A stretch of DNA of 64,000 nucleotides from Fagopyrum homotropicum (GCA_033239125.1 BSWB01000004.1:29757501-29821500), one strand, 5' to 3'; positions 33,040-46,356 are shown, counted from the stretch's first letter. Program-made: numbers and translations. The notes: generated by a model not told the origin, from the sequence alone.

Positions 33040-34271
33040 GCGAGATGAAAATATATATATAGGTTTACCAAGGAGTTACATATTTATACGAGTTGAAGGA
33101 AAGGTTAAGGTATGTACGTAAGTATATATACATATATAAGAATAGAGTAGTAACCGGGAAGGAGGAGGAGTGTTATTCCTTGACGAGTGGATTCGGGATT
33201 AGAACTTATAACCCTAAGTAAGTTATCCGAGAGAAACAAAAGTTGGAAAACAAGTTCTAAAAGTGAATGCTAGATTTTAATGATAGACATGGGAGAGTTC
33301 CGGGACCAAGGAAAAGAAAAATGATCTTTTTAACCTAAGAGAAACTTTTCTTAACTTTTCTTCGTGAGATTCACACCTTAGGAGTTTATAACTTCTAAGA
33401 GTTTAGGGATGTGTTTTGATCCCCATGCCTTATTTGACAGGCGTTTGAGTTACCACGAGTACGGACCGATTTGAGACTTGTTAGAGTGTGATTTGACTCA
33501 GGTAAGTCCTTGCGACTTACTTAGCTGGTTTCTGGATATTAGTTGAGTGATAATAGTGGTGTGTGTGCAATGTGTGTTATAATAAAAATAACAACTTATT
33601 AGGACGACCGTGGTTATTATGTTTTAAGGCCCAAGTGTATGTATAACGGGCCGTGACATCACTGCCCAGCTCTGCCAGGAGACTGGGAGGTTCTCTATAC
33701 CCAGACCATACAGGTACACGGTGAGATGCATCGGATCCACTCCTGATGGGTACACGGGGGCAGAGGCGAGGTTTGGGAATCCCTCGTGTCACAAAATAAG
33801 TATCATTAGAGTGAATGACTTAAATGAAGATAATAAATGGATTGTTTGAAAGCATGATGAGTGTTTATTATTTCTATGTGTGTGTGTGCTATTATTATTC
33901 TCCTAATGTTTAGATAACTAGCTAATGGTTGTTTTGTTGTGTTATTAGAATTACCGCAGGTTAGAGCAGCAGCTGAGTGATCCGGAAGTAGTGGTCAGCA
34001 GGGTCTCCGTACTCTTTAGAATGGGGGGTTGGGTTATCACTTGTTGTCTTTCCCTTTTGTTAAGACAATAGTCTCTTCCGTTGTTTAAGTACGATAGGCT
34101 GTTAGACTTTGTTGCATTCATCCTTTTTCAAATACATTTTTATGAATTTCGGTTTTTCTTATTTGTGTCTTGTTGCAAGATCCTAGTAATATTGTTGTCA
34201 AGCTGAGGTCGGGACCCATTGTGAGGTCCTAACCAGTAATACTCCGAGTTCTGAGAATTCGGGGTGTTACA
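31803..34271 (+). repeat. 3' LTR of element C (2469 bp)
   Basis: Begins TGTAATAACC and a long A-run; ends GGGGTGTTACA followed by the target duplicate TAACA. Same order of parts as the 5' LTR but about 133 bases shorter, mainly through loss between two TA runs (33001-33038). A U3 inverted repeat lies at 31924-31960 and terminal hairpins at the end. Confidence 0.92.
33441..33959 (+). other. Exon-like block and intron-like unit, 3' LTR of C
   Basis: The block is 33441-33501 (61 nt) after ATTTGACAG, and the unit is 33502-33959 (458 nt). The donor hairpin is GTAAGTCCTTGCGACTTAC (33502-33520). GTGACA (33653-33658) faces TGTCAC (33787-33792), with a CGAGG/CCTCG hairpin inside. The end is ATTACCGCAG|GTTAG, with AGCTAATGG upstream where B has AGCTAACGG. 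Confidence 0.6.
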
Positions 34272-34494
34272 TAACACACTTTATCATAAATTTTAATAAT
34301 TGCATAAATATGTAAAGTGGTGGATGTTATAAGAAGAAGAAAAAATAAGAGTATTTTTTACAAAAAAGAAACATAAATATTATAGAATTAAGCATGTTAA
34401 CAGTACAATTATACAATAAGTATTATATTCTAAAAGTGTATCTTACCAATATTGATGATAAAAAAAACATTTTCGAAGGTTAATGACTCTAACT
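34272..34494. repeat. AT-rich tandem array, unit 2, right part
   Basis: Starts with the TAACA target duplicate of element C and completes unit 2 up to the next GACTCTAAC. Confidence 0.87.
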
Positions 34495-36227
34495 TTGTGC
34501 ACCTTTGGAAGGAGACTTAAGCCTCTCATTTGTTGAACCCGTTGACATGTAAAATATACTTGGTTTTTCACGAACCCTTCAACAACAATTGATCATCATA
34601 AAGGGTATATTGATTCAATATTTCTCCAAGAGAGTGTTAAAATGGTGTTCATCATCCAACACGTTCAAATTGAAGTTATTATTACAACGGGTGACTTTTT
34701 ATGAATAAGGCAATTTATCAAAATTGCTCCCGCACGAGCACACTTAACTTCAGAGTTCTTTGTCCTCACTCGACCACTGAAAAGAAGAATTTTTTTTGAC
34801 ATGGGTAGCAATCCATCCTTATAAGTTAAGCATAAATCTCCATTCAAATGATGCAGATAACAATTTTACCAGGTGTTACCGCTTCTAACTCCAATTTGAA
34901 CGTATTGGAAGATGAATCCGTTTTTAATGTTTTTGGAGAAAATTTTGGATCAATATAATCTGTTTTGATGACCGAATAATGTTGAACGGGTATACTTGTA
35001 GAATTTATAGATTCTTTCTATCGTGATTGATATATATTATAAGGTGTATACAAAAAACAAAAGCAATAATCATTATTGAAACTCTCAATTGATTTTACCA
35101 ACCAACTAAATTAACTATAATATTTAATAATCATATAATATCCAAGTGAATCAACCGATATATTCATTTGTGTGGGATTAATTATTCATTATCAATATTG
35201 TTAGATATTAAGTAACACATCAAAAGATTTATTAGTTTTTTCCATAATATTCTTTAAATCTCAAATAGTTTATATAAAATATTTTTTATTCATTATTATT
35301 TACTAAGTAACTGAATAATATATTATATTAATAACAATAAAACTTCTCATTTATTGAATACAAAAAATAAATTTGGCCACCCTAGTTATTTTATTGTACC
35401 ATAAATATTCTTCCAAAAATCTTCATTTTTATATATATATTTTAAGATTTAATATACTATGCTAAATAATACACTCAAATAAAATATCATAAAACCAAGT
35501 CATCGAATAAAAGAAAACCGATTTCACTAATCTAATTTGTTATTTTTCAAAGAATTTTTCGATGTCAGCATCAAATTAGACGAAATCAATTATTTTGAAT
35601 GCAAAATATCAATTATACATAACATAACATTATTAAAGTTTTTAACTAAATGATTTATTATATATGTTTTAAAATACTATTGCATTCAATTAAATGAATA
35701 AAAACCTAATTTTATCAATATGCTTAGATATTTTACGCAAATCCCTTTTTGTTTAGATAACAAATTAAGATAGTTTCTTTACTTTTATCCAAAATTATGA
35801 AAACATCAAGGAAACTATACATACATCCAACCCATTTAATAAATCCTATTGTCAAATACAATAGAATCAACAAAAATATATGAATATCCTTTTTTAAATT
35901 GATTGATCATCTCTTTATGAGGAATAGGATGTATAGTAAAACACGAATAATAAAAATGAATACATAAATTTAATCCCGTATTTGTCGAGTAGTGTAGTAG
36001 TAAAAATTAATAAATAACACACTTTATCATAAATTTTAATAATTGCATAAACATGTAAAGTGGTTGATGTTATAAGAAGAAGAAAGAATAAGAGTATTTT
36101 TTACAAAAAAGAAACATAAATATTATAGAATTAAGCATGTTAACAGTACAATTATACAATAAGTATTATATTCTAAAAGTGTATCTTACCAATATTGATG
36201 ATAAAAAAAACATTTTTAAAGGTTAAT
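34495..36227. repeat. AT-rich tandem array, unit 3 (1733 bp)
   Basis: The only unit in the window that is full length and uninterrupted. It is nearly identical to units 2 and 5, has no long reading frame, and can serve as the reference copy. Confidence 0.88.
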
Positions 36228-36723
36228 GACTCTAACTTTGTGCACCTTTGGAAGGAGACTTAAGCCTCTCATTTGTTGAACCCGTTGACATGTAAAATAT
36301 ACTTGGTTTTCCACGAACCCTTCAACAACAATTGATTATCATAAAGGGTATATTGATTCAATATTTCTCCAAGAGAGTGTTAAAATGGTTTTCATCATCC
36401 AACACGTTCAAATTGAAGTTATTATTACAACGGGTGACTTTTTATGAATATGACAATTTATCAAAATTGCTCCCGCACGAGCACACTTAACTTCAGAGTT
36501 CTTTGTCCTCACTCGACCACTGAAAAGAAGAATTTTTTTTGACATGGGTAGCAATCCATCCTTATAAGTTAACCATAAATCTCCATTCAAATGATGCAGA
36601 TAACAATTTTACCAGGTGTTACCGCTTCTAACTCCAATTTGAACGTATTGGAAGATGAATCCGTTTTTAATGTTTTTGGAGAAAATTTTGGATCAATATA
36701 ATCTGTTTTGATGACCGAATAAT
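36228..36723. repeat. AT-rich tandem array, unit 4, first part
   Basis: The first 496 bases of unit 4, ending in ATAAT, the target duplicate of the solo LTR that follows. Confidence 0.87.
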
Positions 36724-37027
36724 TGTAACAACCGTTGTTATTTGGAGTATTTGAGAGCTCCAATAAATAAAGTTGCAGTTGAGAGAAATGATCGGGACAT
36801 CGGATATGTCTTAGATATGAAATAATATAAAAAGACAAAACGGATAAAAGAGTCGTTATTCCGAGTCTTAGCGGTTAAGAAATGCAGCTTAGGAATGTCC
36901 CTTTTACGAGATAGTTATAGATTAATTATCCCGATAATATTCCGGAATTTTTATTCCGATTTGGTAAAATTTGAAGATCGGAAATTATAACCGCGTTTTA
37001 ATTAAATGTTTCAGATAAACATTATTG

Positions 37028-37060
<33 letters not shown>

Positions 37061-38723
37061 CTAAAGAATGGCGAAGGCCTTCTTCACTTATACATATGTA
37101 TACAACGTATTATAGATATATTTTTATAATAAAAATAATTAAAGTATCTTTACCTAGCCTACATATTATACACATATATATATATATATATAAAGAGGCG
37201 GCTGGCCACATTTCATCCTCATCTCCAATTTCACTTGTGATTTACAGAGAGAGACACGACCGAATTGCGTAAACCTTCGACCCATACTCACCCTCCCACA
37301 AACGTTACATATTTGATCCATTTTCAAATCCGATTGTACCATCGAGTCCCTTATCTTGCCCTCTACATCGTGGTACAAATTTATTTCCCGTTCGCTAGCG
37401 TTTTGGTTAAGCCTCCGTTTATCGTTATCGGAACACCGACGGACCACCGCAAGTCATCAAACGTAAGGTTTTATACCGCGCTCTTACTCCCCGTATCGCT
37501 AGGAGTCTGGATCTTCTTCCGGTTCGTATATCGGGTTAGTAACGAATAAGTTATGAATTTATTCGTTTTCCGTATTGCGGGTTAGTATAAATTGACCTTA
37601 AGTTGGTTAAAATGGATAATTAGAATTTCCATTTATGCTCGTTACATTATTCTGGTAATTATGGGATTTTATTTGGTGATGATATCATGAGTTGGATTTA
37701 TGCCCTGATGTGGCTTTTAGGTTTAGCATGTTATTCGAGGTTATAGGATGTATATGATCCCTATGGATCCCTTTGGGTCTAGGTGTGACCCTTTGTTTGA
37801 TAAGAGATGTGACATCTCTTTATGCCTTGCCTATAGGCTGTGTTGTCCCTCTAGTGTTGAGGTGATCCAGTTGTGGTTGAGCTTTATACGAGGTTGAGGT
37901 AAGTCCGTAGGACTTACTTAGCTGCCATCCTTATATGGGGTGTTTGTATGAGTGGTGTGTGCCTTATATGTTTGCTATGATAGCATGTGATGTCGTATTT
38001 ACCGACCTATGTTTTATTAATTGCCCCACTGCGTGGCTGTGATAACCTTTCCCTTTCATCCCGCCGTGGAGTCTGGGAGGTTCTCTGATGTCAGGCCAGA
38101 CCGGTTTACAGGAAGGGCGCAATCCACTTCCATAGGGTACACGGATTGTGTGACCGATACTAGTACGGCTGGCTAGCAGGCTCAGAGGCGAGGATATATC
38201 GGTCCTCGTGTCACTTAGTTTCATATATATTATATCTATACGATTTGAGTGAATGACCATTATATTGAGATGAATAAATGGGTAAATGAGTGAAAGCATG
38301 TTGAGATGTTTATCTTTCCCTATGTGTGATTGTGCTTATGCATTACTCTATATATGTGTATGGATAGCTAATGGTTATTACCATGTTGTAGATGCCCTAC
38401 AGGTTAGGCACTGCTGAGTGATCTGGCAAGGTGACAGGCCGAGGACTCTCGTACATTAGGTGGTTGGTTTGGGGTTGTTGTGTTTCCCCTCCTGCGTGAG
38501 GATGATCTTTTGTACCTCCTATGTGAGGATGTCGATTTATATACTCGGCTATGTTTTTGTTTAATTTGGGTCGTACAGTTTATACTGTTTTATGCATTTG
38601 TTTTATATCTGTCAGTGCCATGTTGTAAGGTCCAGTGAACTTGTTGTCAGGCTAGGGTCAGGATCCATTGTGAGATCCTAGCCCAATGTGACATCCCGAG
38701 TCCCGCGGATTCGGGGTGTTACA
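36724..38723 (+). mobile_element. Solo LTR (2000 bp) with 5-bp target duplication
   Basis: Begins TGTAACAACC, ends GGGGTGTTACA, and is flanked by ATAAT at 36719-36723 and 38724-38728 with no internal region. This is the product expected when two LTRs of one element recombine. It is a different family from A-E but shares the donor hairpin, structured domain and terminal hairpins. Two TA runs lie near 37027-37058 and 37167-37191. LTR J at the window end belongs to the same family. Confidence 0.92.
37837..38402 (+). other. Exon-like block and intron-like unit, solo LTR
   Basis: The block is 37837-37898 (62 nt) after CTATAG; the unit is 37899-38402 (504 nt). The donor hairpin GTAAGTCC-GTA-GGACTTAC is perfect (37899-37917). 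GTGATA (38039-38044) can pair with TGTCAC (38209-38214) with one wobble, and CGAGGA with TCCTCG (38189-38208). The end is GATGCCCTACAG|GTTAG, with AGCTAATGG upstream. Confidence 0.6.
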
Positions 38724-38849
38724 ATAATGTTGAACGGGTATACTTGTAGAATTTATAGATTCTTTCTATCGTGATTGAAATATATTATAAGGTGTATACA
38801 AAAAACAAAAGCAATAATCATTATTGAAACTCTCAATTGATTTTACCAA
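38724..38849. repeat. AT-rich tandem array, unit 4, second part
   Basis: 121 bases of unit 4 after the ATAAT duplicate, cut at TTTTACCAA by element E. The next 835 or so bases of the unit are missing and it resumes at 59649. Confidence 0.85.
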
Positions 38850-40129
38850 TGTAACACCCCAGATTCTGAGAACTCAGGGAGCTACTGGTTAGGACCTCAC
38901 AATGGGTCCCGACCTTGGTTTAACAACAACTTCACTAAGATCTTACAACAAGACACAAATGTAATTAAAAACAATTTCCAAAATATAATATTTTTACTGG
39001 TATGGAAGTACACATGTGACAGCCTTACAAACATATATAAAGATACATAACATGCATGACGTATGGAAGACTCCCCCGTCCCCATCTAATGAGTACGTGG
39101 ACCCGGCTGACCATCCGTTCCGGATCACTCTGCAACTGTCTATCTCTACGAATCTACAACATGGATAAACCGTTAGCTAACAATCCAAATATAAGTAGAA
39201 TAACAACAGCACAAACACACGTAGAAACAAAATAAACAAACATCATGCTGACACTCAACCGTTTATTATCTATTATTTAAGTGATTCATCTTATTCAATT
39301 TACAGTTGTGGCACGAGAGCTATTAACAGTTCTCGCCTCCGTTCCTTATCCAACTGGGTGTAGGTCTAGTTGACCTCCACCGGTAGCATCACTACAAACC
39401 GAGTATGGACTAGTCCCTAAAGAAACCCCCAGCGCTCGCAAGCTAACTGAGCAGAATGCCACCGCCCGTTACTCTTAGGCCAAGTATAGGTCGGTAAATA
39501 TTTATCACAACCTATAACTCTAACATCTCAATCACACACCACTATCATCATTCATGCTCATATTTAGAAGTCAGCTAAGTAAGCCCAAAGTACTTACCTG
39601 ATATAAAGCTCGACTCTCTATAAACCAACTCGCTCTGTAAACTGTAGCAACTCAGTTGCCTGTCAAAGGAGATAAGTGCATTAGCACACTCCTACGTAGT
39701 TAGAAGTCTAAGACTTCTAAAATAGAATAATGTATTAAGACATAACTAGTTGCAGTATTAATTTAGGGTAAAATGACCATTTTACCCTTGGTCCCAAAAT
39801 TCCCGAAAATTCTAAAATTCATGTCTAAACTCCTATTTCAGATTCTAAAATCATATTCTAACTCCCAAAGCTTCGTTTGGTTCCAAGCTAACATTTTTCC
39901 TATGTTTCTATTTTCCGGGAAATCGTAAAGGTCTAACTTCGATTCTAAATATAAAATTCGTAACCGCTTATAAAAATTCCGACTTAAATCCCTAAATTAT
40001 CTATGATGTCCTATCTAACTTTAGGTGAAAGAATTTCTCCAAACTGTTCATTCAACAGTTTTATAAAAATTCCTAAAGTTGACTACTCCCTTTACAAATT
40101 CTATACTTAGCCCAAATCTGAGTAGACTT

Positions 40130-40850
40130 TGAAAAATCATAACTCCTAAACCACTCACTGGATTTATCCCAAATTTTGATATGTTCTACTATAAAATCTT
40201 ATCTATAATATATCCAAAATTTAGCTGCAAAGGAGATCAAAATCCTATTTAAAACTATCTCCCAAAACCGAATTTCATCACAATAGAAAAACTGCTTACG
40301 ACTCAATCTTGGAAAAATCGTAAATCCCAAACCACTCGCTGGATGCCTCTCAAATTTTAATATGTTCTACAACAATATGTAAACTATATCATATCCAAAA
40401 TTCAAGTCCAACGGGTATCAAGAGCTTATTCAAAATCATCTCACAAAACAGCATCACTTGCTGTTTTCCCCAACACTCAGCACATATAGAAAAACGTCAA
40501 CTTTGAAACACAATAACTCTCAAACCGTAACTTCGATTCTTCCCAAATTTTAATATGATCTACAACAAGATGTCAAATATATCATATCAAAAATTCAAGC
40601 CTAACGGAGATGAAAAGCCTATTCAAAACTATCTCACAAAACAGCATCCCATGCTGTTTTTCTCAACTCAGCACATTTATAAAACTGAACTTTGAAACCC
40701 CATATCTCTCAAACCATAACATGGATTCCTCTGAAATTTTAGTATGATTTACTTTGAAATACCATCTATAACATATCCGAAAACTGGCCAAAAAGAAGAA
40801 GTCTAACTTACCCAAATCTGGGCCCGAAGTTGACTGTTTGTCACTTCCGA
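40130..40850 (-). repeat. About 190-bp degenerate tandem repeat inside LTR E
   Basis: Phrases of the type AACTCCTAAACCACTCACTGG or AAATCCCAAACCACTCGCTG begin at about 40140, 40324, 40518 and 40708. Each is followed by TCCCAAATTTTAATATG-like sequence. It is the counterpart of the array in LTR D and is repeated in the 5' LTR of E from about 47660. Confidence 0.72.
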
Positions 40851-41081
40851 AAATTCAGAAAACGCCTCAGCTCTTCAAGCTATCTTTCAAGGCTGTTAGG
40901 GACGGATTGATGACACAAAGGGTACCCACATCAACATATATATATTCAGAATCGATCAAAGAGAAGGACCAAGGAAGGACAGAGTTGGATCTTACTCGAT
41001 TCTATGATTCGAAGGCATGAGAAAGACAACCCAAGGCTGTTGCGGATCAGGTTTGGGCTCCTCGTATCAGCGGTATGCTGG

Positions 41082-41258
41082 ATCGACAGAGGAGAAGCAG
41101 CAGTCCGGTTGCCTGTTTGGTTCGACAGAAGAAGCAGCAGCCCGTCCGGTGCCTGGTTGGGTCGACAGAAGCAGCAGCAGCCCGTCTGGGTGCCTGGTTG
41201 GGTCAACAGAAGGAGTAGCAGTCCATCCGGTGCCTGGTTAGGTCGACAGAAGCAGCAA
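41082..41258. repeat. CAG-rich tandem repeat of about 48 bp in LTR E
   Basis: Four or so units built from TCGACAGAAGCAGCAGC, CCGTCCGGTGCCTGGTTGG and a variable joint. Both strands are open in several frames (for example 41004-41330 plus and 40946-41266 minus) because the unit length is close to a multiple of three and lacks stops. This gives repetitive but probably meaningless frames. The 5' LTR copy is at 48604-48780. Confidence 0.8.
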
Positions 41259-41952
41259 CAACGCAAAAGAATCTGGTACTCTGGCTGGCGTGAATCGCGG
41301 CAGAAGAAGGAAGGGAGATACGCAGTATAGAAGATGGCGAGATCTGGCTGGGATTTTGGACGTGTGAAAGCTGCTGTATTAGGCAGTTAAGGCTACAGTT
41401 TTATTAAGAAGGAAGGTCAAGAGGGAGGCGTCATTTCAGCAGCCGTTTCATTCAACCTCCCCCCAGTCCAGCTCAGCTCCACGTAGGCAAGAGGAAGCTC
41501 CCAAGGATGCTACAGCGGGCTCTTCTTGTTGGGCTGTCGGAGGGCAATAACGGGCCTGAGTTTAAGTAAGGCTTGGAAAGCATGGATAGATGGGTTGGGC
41601 TGTAACATGGAAGGAAGAGTGGGCTGAGATTGTTTTGAGCTTGTCAAGGCCTTGTCAAAACTCGTCATGGCCTTGTCAAGCTCATGCATGGCCTTGTCAT
41701 GATCTCGTCTTGGTCTCGTCAAACCTTGTCATGGTCTTGGCTTGGTCTCGTCAAAAGATTGTCATGATCTCGTCAAAAGTCTTATGACTTAGGTTAGGGT
41801 TTGGAACTCCATCATTTTATGTGAGTCAAACTTACATAAAATGATACAAATTTGTGTCGGTAGAGAAACCTAGGTATCATCAAAACGATCACGAGTAGAA
41901 ATCCAATTTGACTCGGTATTATAAATGGAATTAAAAATTTCCGGATATTACA

Positions 41953-42147
41953 TCAGTACCCCCTTAAAATAAGTTTCGTCCCGAAACATAAAAGAAGACT
42001 CGTAAATGTCGTAGTCCATACAAAAGAATTTAAGCGCCGGAAAGAGGTCACAACGGTCGAGTTCTGATTTGTTTCTGAAATAGCCGGAAGAAATATTCCC
42101 GGGTATTACATCAATCCCCCCTTAGAATAAGTTTCGCCCCGAAACTT
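41953..42147 (-). other. Doubled PPT and LTR start at the 3' end of element E
   Basis: Read on the minus strand, a hairpin and PPT (42147-42111) lead into TGTAATACCCGGG at 42110, the start of an LTR. About 110 bases later comes a second hairpin and PPT (41989-41953), followed by the real LTR start at 41952. The intervening piece is a remnant of an LTR 5' end, so the PPT region was duplicated by copying or recombination. Confidence 0.75.
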
Positions 42148-45100
42148 AAAGTACGTCAGTCATAAGGTCAGCCCTCAAGGTACGAATCTAGTGTGTCTAC
42201 TTGTTACCGCACAAGAGTCGTCGTTCCCACATATAAGTATACCATATATCAAGGTCACCAATAACAGACATTCCGACTAAGCACTCGAGCATGAAAATAA
42301 ACAAGTAGTCAGAAAATATAACACGGATATAAGGCCAAACCCTAACTCGTCGCTCCCTAGATTACACTATCTCCACAAAGGTCTTTGAAAGGTTATGTCT
42401 CATACTACCTATAGTATCCAAGGTGGGCTCGTCGGCTTTTTATAAAACCACTAACTCTGAAATCTTTTCATGTACAGACCTCACAAGTGCCTACTACCAC
42501 GTTCTAATGTGGTAACTAGATATCTCACCGGTATCATCCGGCTTCATTGTCCGATTCTCTAAGCCGATGTCCTAACTTTTGTCTGGTAAGTATACCTCTA
42601 ACTGAATCCGTAGAATACTAGGGTTACACTCTCCAATAGGGTGAGGACTACTAGTCCATCAATCACTTATAAACCACTTTACAGCCTCAAATGGTCATAT
42701 TTTGCAACTCACCTCCAGGTCCTTTGATGACCGTACAGAAATTAACCTAGTCAACTTTCTTCCCTTCGTTATGTTTACTTGACTACACACTCAGGCCAAA
42801 GGTCTTGGACCTCCACCAGCACTTTGTCAAGTGCCTAATGCTCTTTGTATCACGACTCACTTGTCTATTAATATGACTCAGTCATCTTATTCCTTAGGTA
42901 AGGAATCATCCCTTTACCCTTTTCCGGTCTAGTAGTGGAGACACGATCTAGTGGTCATCATCGGTATTCACTGGGCATTAATATAATATTTATGGATATC
43001 TAACATTTTGTTAGCTCAACCTTAGGCTTCTCACGTATTTTTCAAGGTCTTGAATGACATACAATATGTCCGGGATGACGGTATTAGATACAAGGTGATC
43101 TCACATCACCGTCATTTGCTCACACTACTCAATAGTTGTTAACATTGCATTGTGTCCTATAATATCCCTCTTACTCAAAACGCAACTCGACTCCGTTCCG
43201 AGATAAAATTCTTCTTATACTCCATTCTTGAGATTATGTTTTCTATATGTACGAGTACTGGTCTGTAAGTACACTCCCGTAGCTTCCTTTTCTTATCTGT
43301 CTTTCGATTCAACTTGATAGTTACTCACCTTGAGCTTGTTAGTGCAGGCCCTACACAACACCTTTATTACTTCGTTACTTCCTTTCTCATTTTATCAAGA
43401 AACTCGTTCTAAAGTACCATGCTAGGTATTAAATTCCAAATTTACTGATCTGCCGACATGTGGCTAGGTCGGCATGCTTTACTTAGATCTATAATGGGGT
43501 ACCACTTCCTTTCTATACTTCTACGTGCACATACTTTCTCGTCTATCTAGTTGGTGATACAGTTCCTCTACAAAATTTCTTGTCACTCCACGTAGCCTAT
43601 TTCACGTTCCTTCTAAACGAAATACATTTCACAAATTATCATTGTCTTAAACTCGACACGTCATTTTCAGTACTCCAGAGTTTCTTGTTCTGTGGGTTAG
43701 GACTCCTCACGCTTTTGCTGCGCTACTTTGATAATTATAAGAACATTTTCTATGTGTCCACAATGATTGACTCTAGAACTCTCCCTCTCAATTACACCAT
43801 AAGTCCTATCCGGGTGAAATACCAATTATCTTCCTTACTTGCTTTAAGGAACTAAGATAATGATTGTAAGACGACCTCTCCCGTTAAATTTTTGGAATTC
43901 TTCTAACACGGATCCAAACTCTCTGACTCATCCGGAGTTTGATCTTAACCAGCCAATAAGAAATCTCTAACACAATTCTCTTCATGCCTTTAATTAATCA
44001 AAGAAGGTTGTCATTACCTACTTGAGGAAATCCTCCAAGGCACCGGCAAGGCTAATTCATAAATCCACAGTCACGAATATCTCTTCTTAACGGCACATAA
44101 CTAACCCATACTATCAACAATTGCACGTCCTCCGTTGACATTGATTAGCCTACAGTTGACTTACCTCAATATCTCGTACTCACTCTTCTTATACTTCTAT
44201 TGGCATAAAATTCCTGGTAAGCACCAACTACTTGGTTAATCCCTTTCCCTTCGTTAGCTCGTTCTATCTCTTTCACTGCCGTTTTCCTTAGAGTCAACTC
44301 TCTTTCTCGAGTCCCCTAGGTCATTCTCACATGTTCCTTCATTTGTGTTGTTTATAATATTTCTCTATTGAACTCCATTGACTCGGCTACCGGCCTCCTA
44401 CTCCTTTTGATACTGACTTCGTGATTCCTCACCACTTTTTATCTCTCTGACGAGGTCAAAACTTCTCTACACTTGTGGGTTCTATCTTCGCTCTTACACT
44501 CAATTGTAACTCTTCTCTCCATGCATCTCTTAGTCACAAGGGTTTCTTCCGCATATATCACAGGAGAATCATCATTCTTCCTTGTATGAAATGATACGCA
44601 TAATCTGTCTTGGCGGACATAGAACTTTATCTAAAGTGTATACTTCTTACTCCTCTAGTTCTCCTTTTAAAATCCGTCTGTACTAGATGTGATATGTACC
44701 TTTTTCTTAGCCAGTAGGTAGTAAATCCCTTGCACCATTCCCTTGGTCTCAAAAAAACAAAAGGGGTTCATTCCTGTTCGTCTAATCTTTCTTCTTAAGT
44801 TCTTAATTAAAGTGACTGACGCGACTCGATCTGTGTTATTTATTAGGTAACTAGTACGTGTACCAATTTAACTTCACATTTGTCGCCGTTGATCTCTTGA
44901 AGGATCCTCCAGATGTCTATAAAATTCGTTCTTAAGTCTTTGGTTATCCTCCTTATCTGTCAACCAGTTACTACTAGTTGACCCGCACATTTTATGTCTC
45001 CGATTTTACCAACCAGTCTGTAGTTGACCTTCTATAAGATTCCGAACTTACTGTTCTTCGATCTCTTTGAAGTTTGATACACTTGGTGAAATCTATCTCC

Positions 45101-46356
45101 TCCAATTTCTTGGTTAACACTCCTCCAACTCCTTCCAAGTCTGCACTTCTCTTGTTCTCTTATGGAATCACTATACTCTTCTGAGTCTAGTCTTGACATT
45201 CATATGTCTTCAAAGGGTTTATTAAGTCTTCCACGATAACTTGTAAGCGTCTCTTCACAATTCTTCTTACTTCGTTCATCGTTTGTTCGTGTTTCCCTGA
45301 TATGACCGTTAATGTTGGTAACTTAGATCTTTATGTGAATGAGAAGTTATTATGGACTCTCTAGTCCACCAAAATAACTTTCCCACATTCTTCCATTAGT
45401 TTGGTGTTGTGTTGTAATGCCACATTTATAGAATTCCGTTGTCTTAATTTCATACTTCTACTGTATTTGATACTTACGTCATGATTTCTTGCAAACTCTT
45501 GCATCTCTGAGTAGGTCAAACCGTCTCTATATTGATGAAATTTATTTCCCGTCTTTAAACTCAATTGTCAATGGTTGTCTTGTACTCCTTTAATTCTTCG
45601 CCTCAGGTCAGCACCTTATCTTCCTTGTACTCTCATGCCCATGCTTACATGTGGCGGCGTTTGCTTTGATTGTAACATCTTTTATTCTGCAAATCTTGGT
45701 TGTACTCCGTTCTGTATGATTCTTGTTCCCTTATCGTTATCTCTAGTCCGACCTCTCGTCGTCTCTTACATGATTCTTCTAATTCATCTCTCAGCCTCAT
45801 ACGACCAAGTCCCTTGTATGACTTCCTGTTCCTTCTTCCTGAGTTGACTCGGGGATTCCTTTCCCATCGGACGGTACTTGTGGTGAAAATTGTCTCCACA
45901 TCTGTACTTCTTTGCCCACTCGTTCTTCGGATGATTTATATGGTCACAAGGACGCCCACCAGAGTATAACACTTAATCCTCGGTCTGAATCCATTATCTT
46001 GTGTTGAAAGTTCTTCAAGTCCGTTACCGATTTATCATGAGGCGATAAGCGATTCATGATATCATAACTAAAGGACATAGGGTATCCTTTAGGATACTAA
46101 CATGCTAAACATACACATTTATATAATCATACATTAAAACATATCAATATAACTCTATATACTAACATCTATCATTCTAAGTTGCAGAGATCCACGGAGA
46201 ACGATGGTGGTCCGACGTACTACTAACCCAACAACCCGATTATGCACGTGTGTAAAAACAGAAATCCGTTTTGAAAATCTTAGACCCCTTTCGGGTTCTA
46301 GTGATTTTATACATTCGGTCTTTTAGAAGATTTCAAGTGCCATTGTTGCCAACCTG
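42148..46356 (-). other. Decayed internal region of element E
   Basis: No convincing reading frame. Large parts align with D: for example a block near 43860-44230 matches 21490-21870, and the chromodomain-end relic of D has a counterpart near 42330-42540. E and D thus share a dead internal region that was propagated. Confidence 0.7.

Larger units (their letters stand above)
14584..34271 (+). mobile_element. Element C: Ty3/gypsy retrotransposon with 5-bp target duplication, interrupted by D
   Basis: A complete element: 5' LTR (14584-16775 and 26953-27362, split by D), PBS, internal region, PPT and 3' LTR, flanked by TAACA on both sides. Its internal region is unusual: the first 2.3 kb has no recognisable protein, whereas the last 1.9 kb is clearly RNase H to chromodomain. 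Several stop codons and small indels make it inactive for protein. The flanks rejoin exactly into an array unit when the element is removed. Confidence 0.93.
38850..41952 (-). repeat. 3' LTR of element E (3103 bp)
   Basis: On the minus strand starts TGTAATATCC (41952) and ends GGGGTGTTACA (38850). It carries a U3 inverted repeat (41811-41845), short CTTGTCATGG-type repeats (about 41641-41783), four CAG-rich repeats of about 48 bp, an internal repeat of about 190 bp (40130-40850), the donor hairpin (39579-39597, one pairing lost) and the structured domain (39308-39462). Confidence 0.9.

Noticed and set aside
41004..41330. Gln/Ser-rich repetitive frame in LTR E, also at 48526-48852
   Set aside because: It is produced by a CAG-rich tandem repeat with open frames on both strands; no start context or domain.
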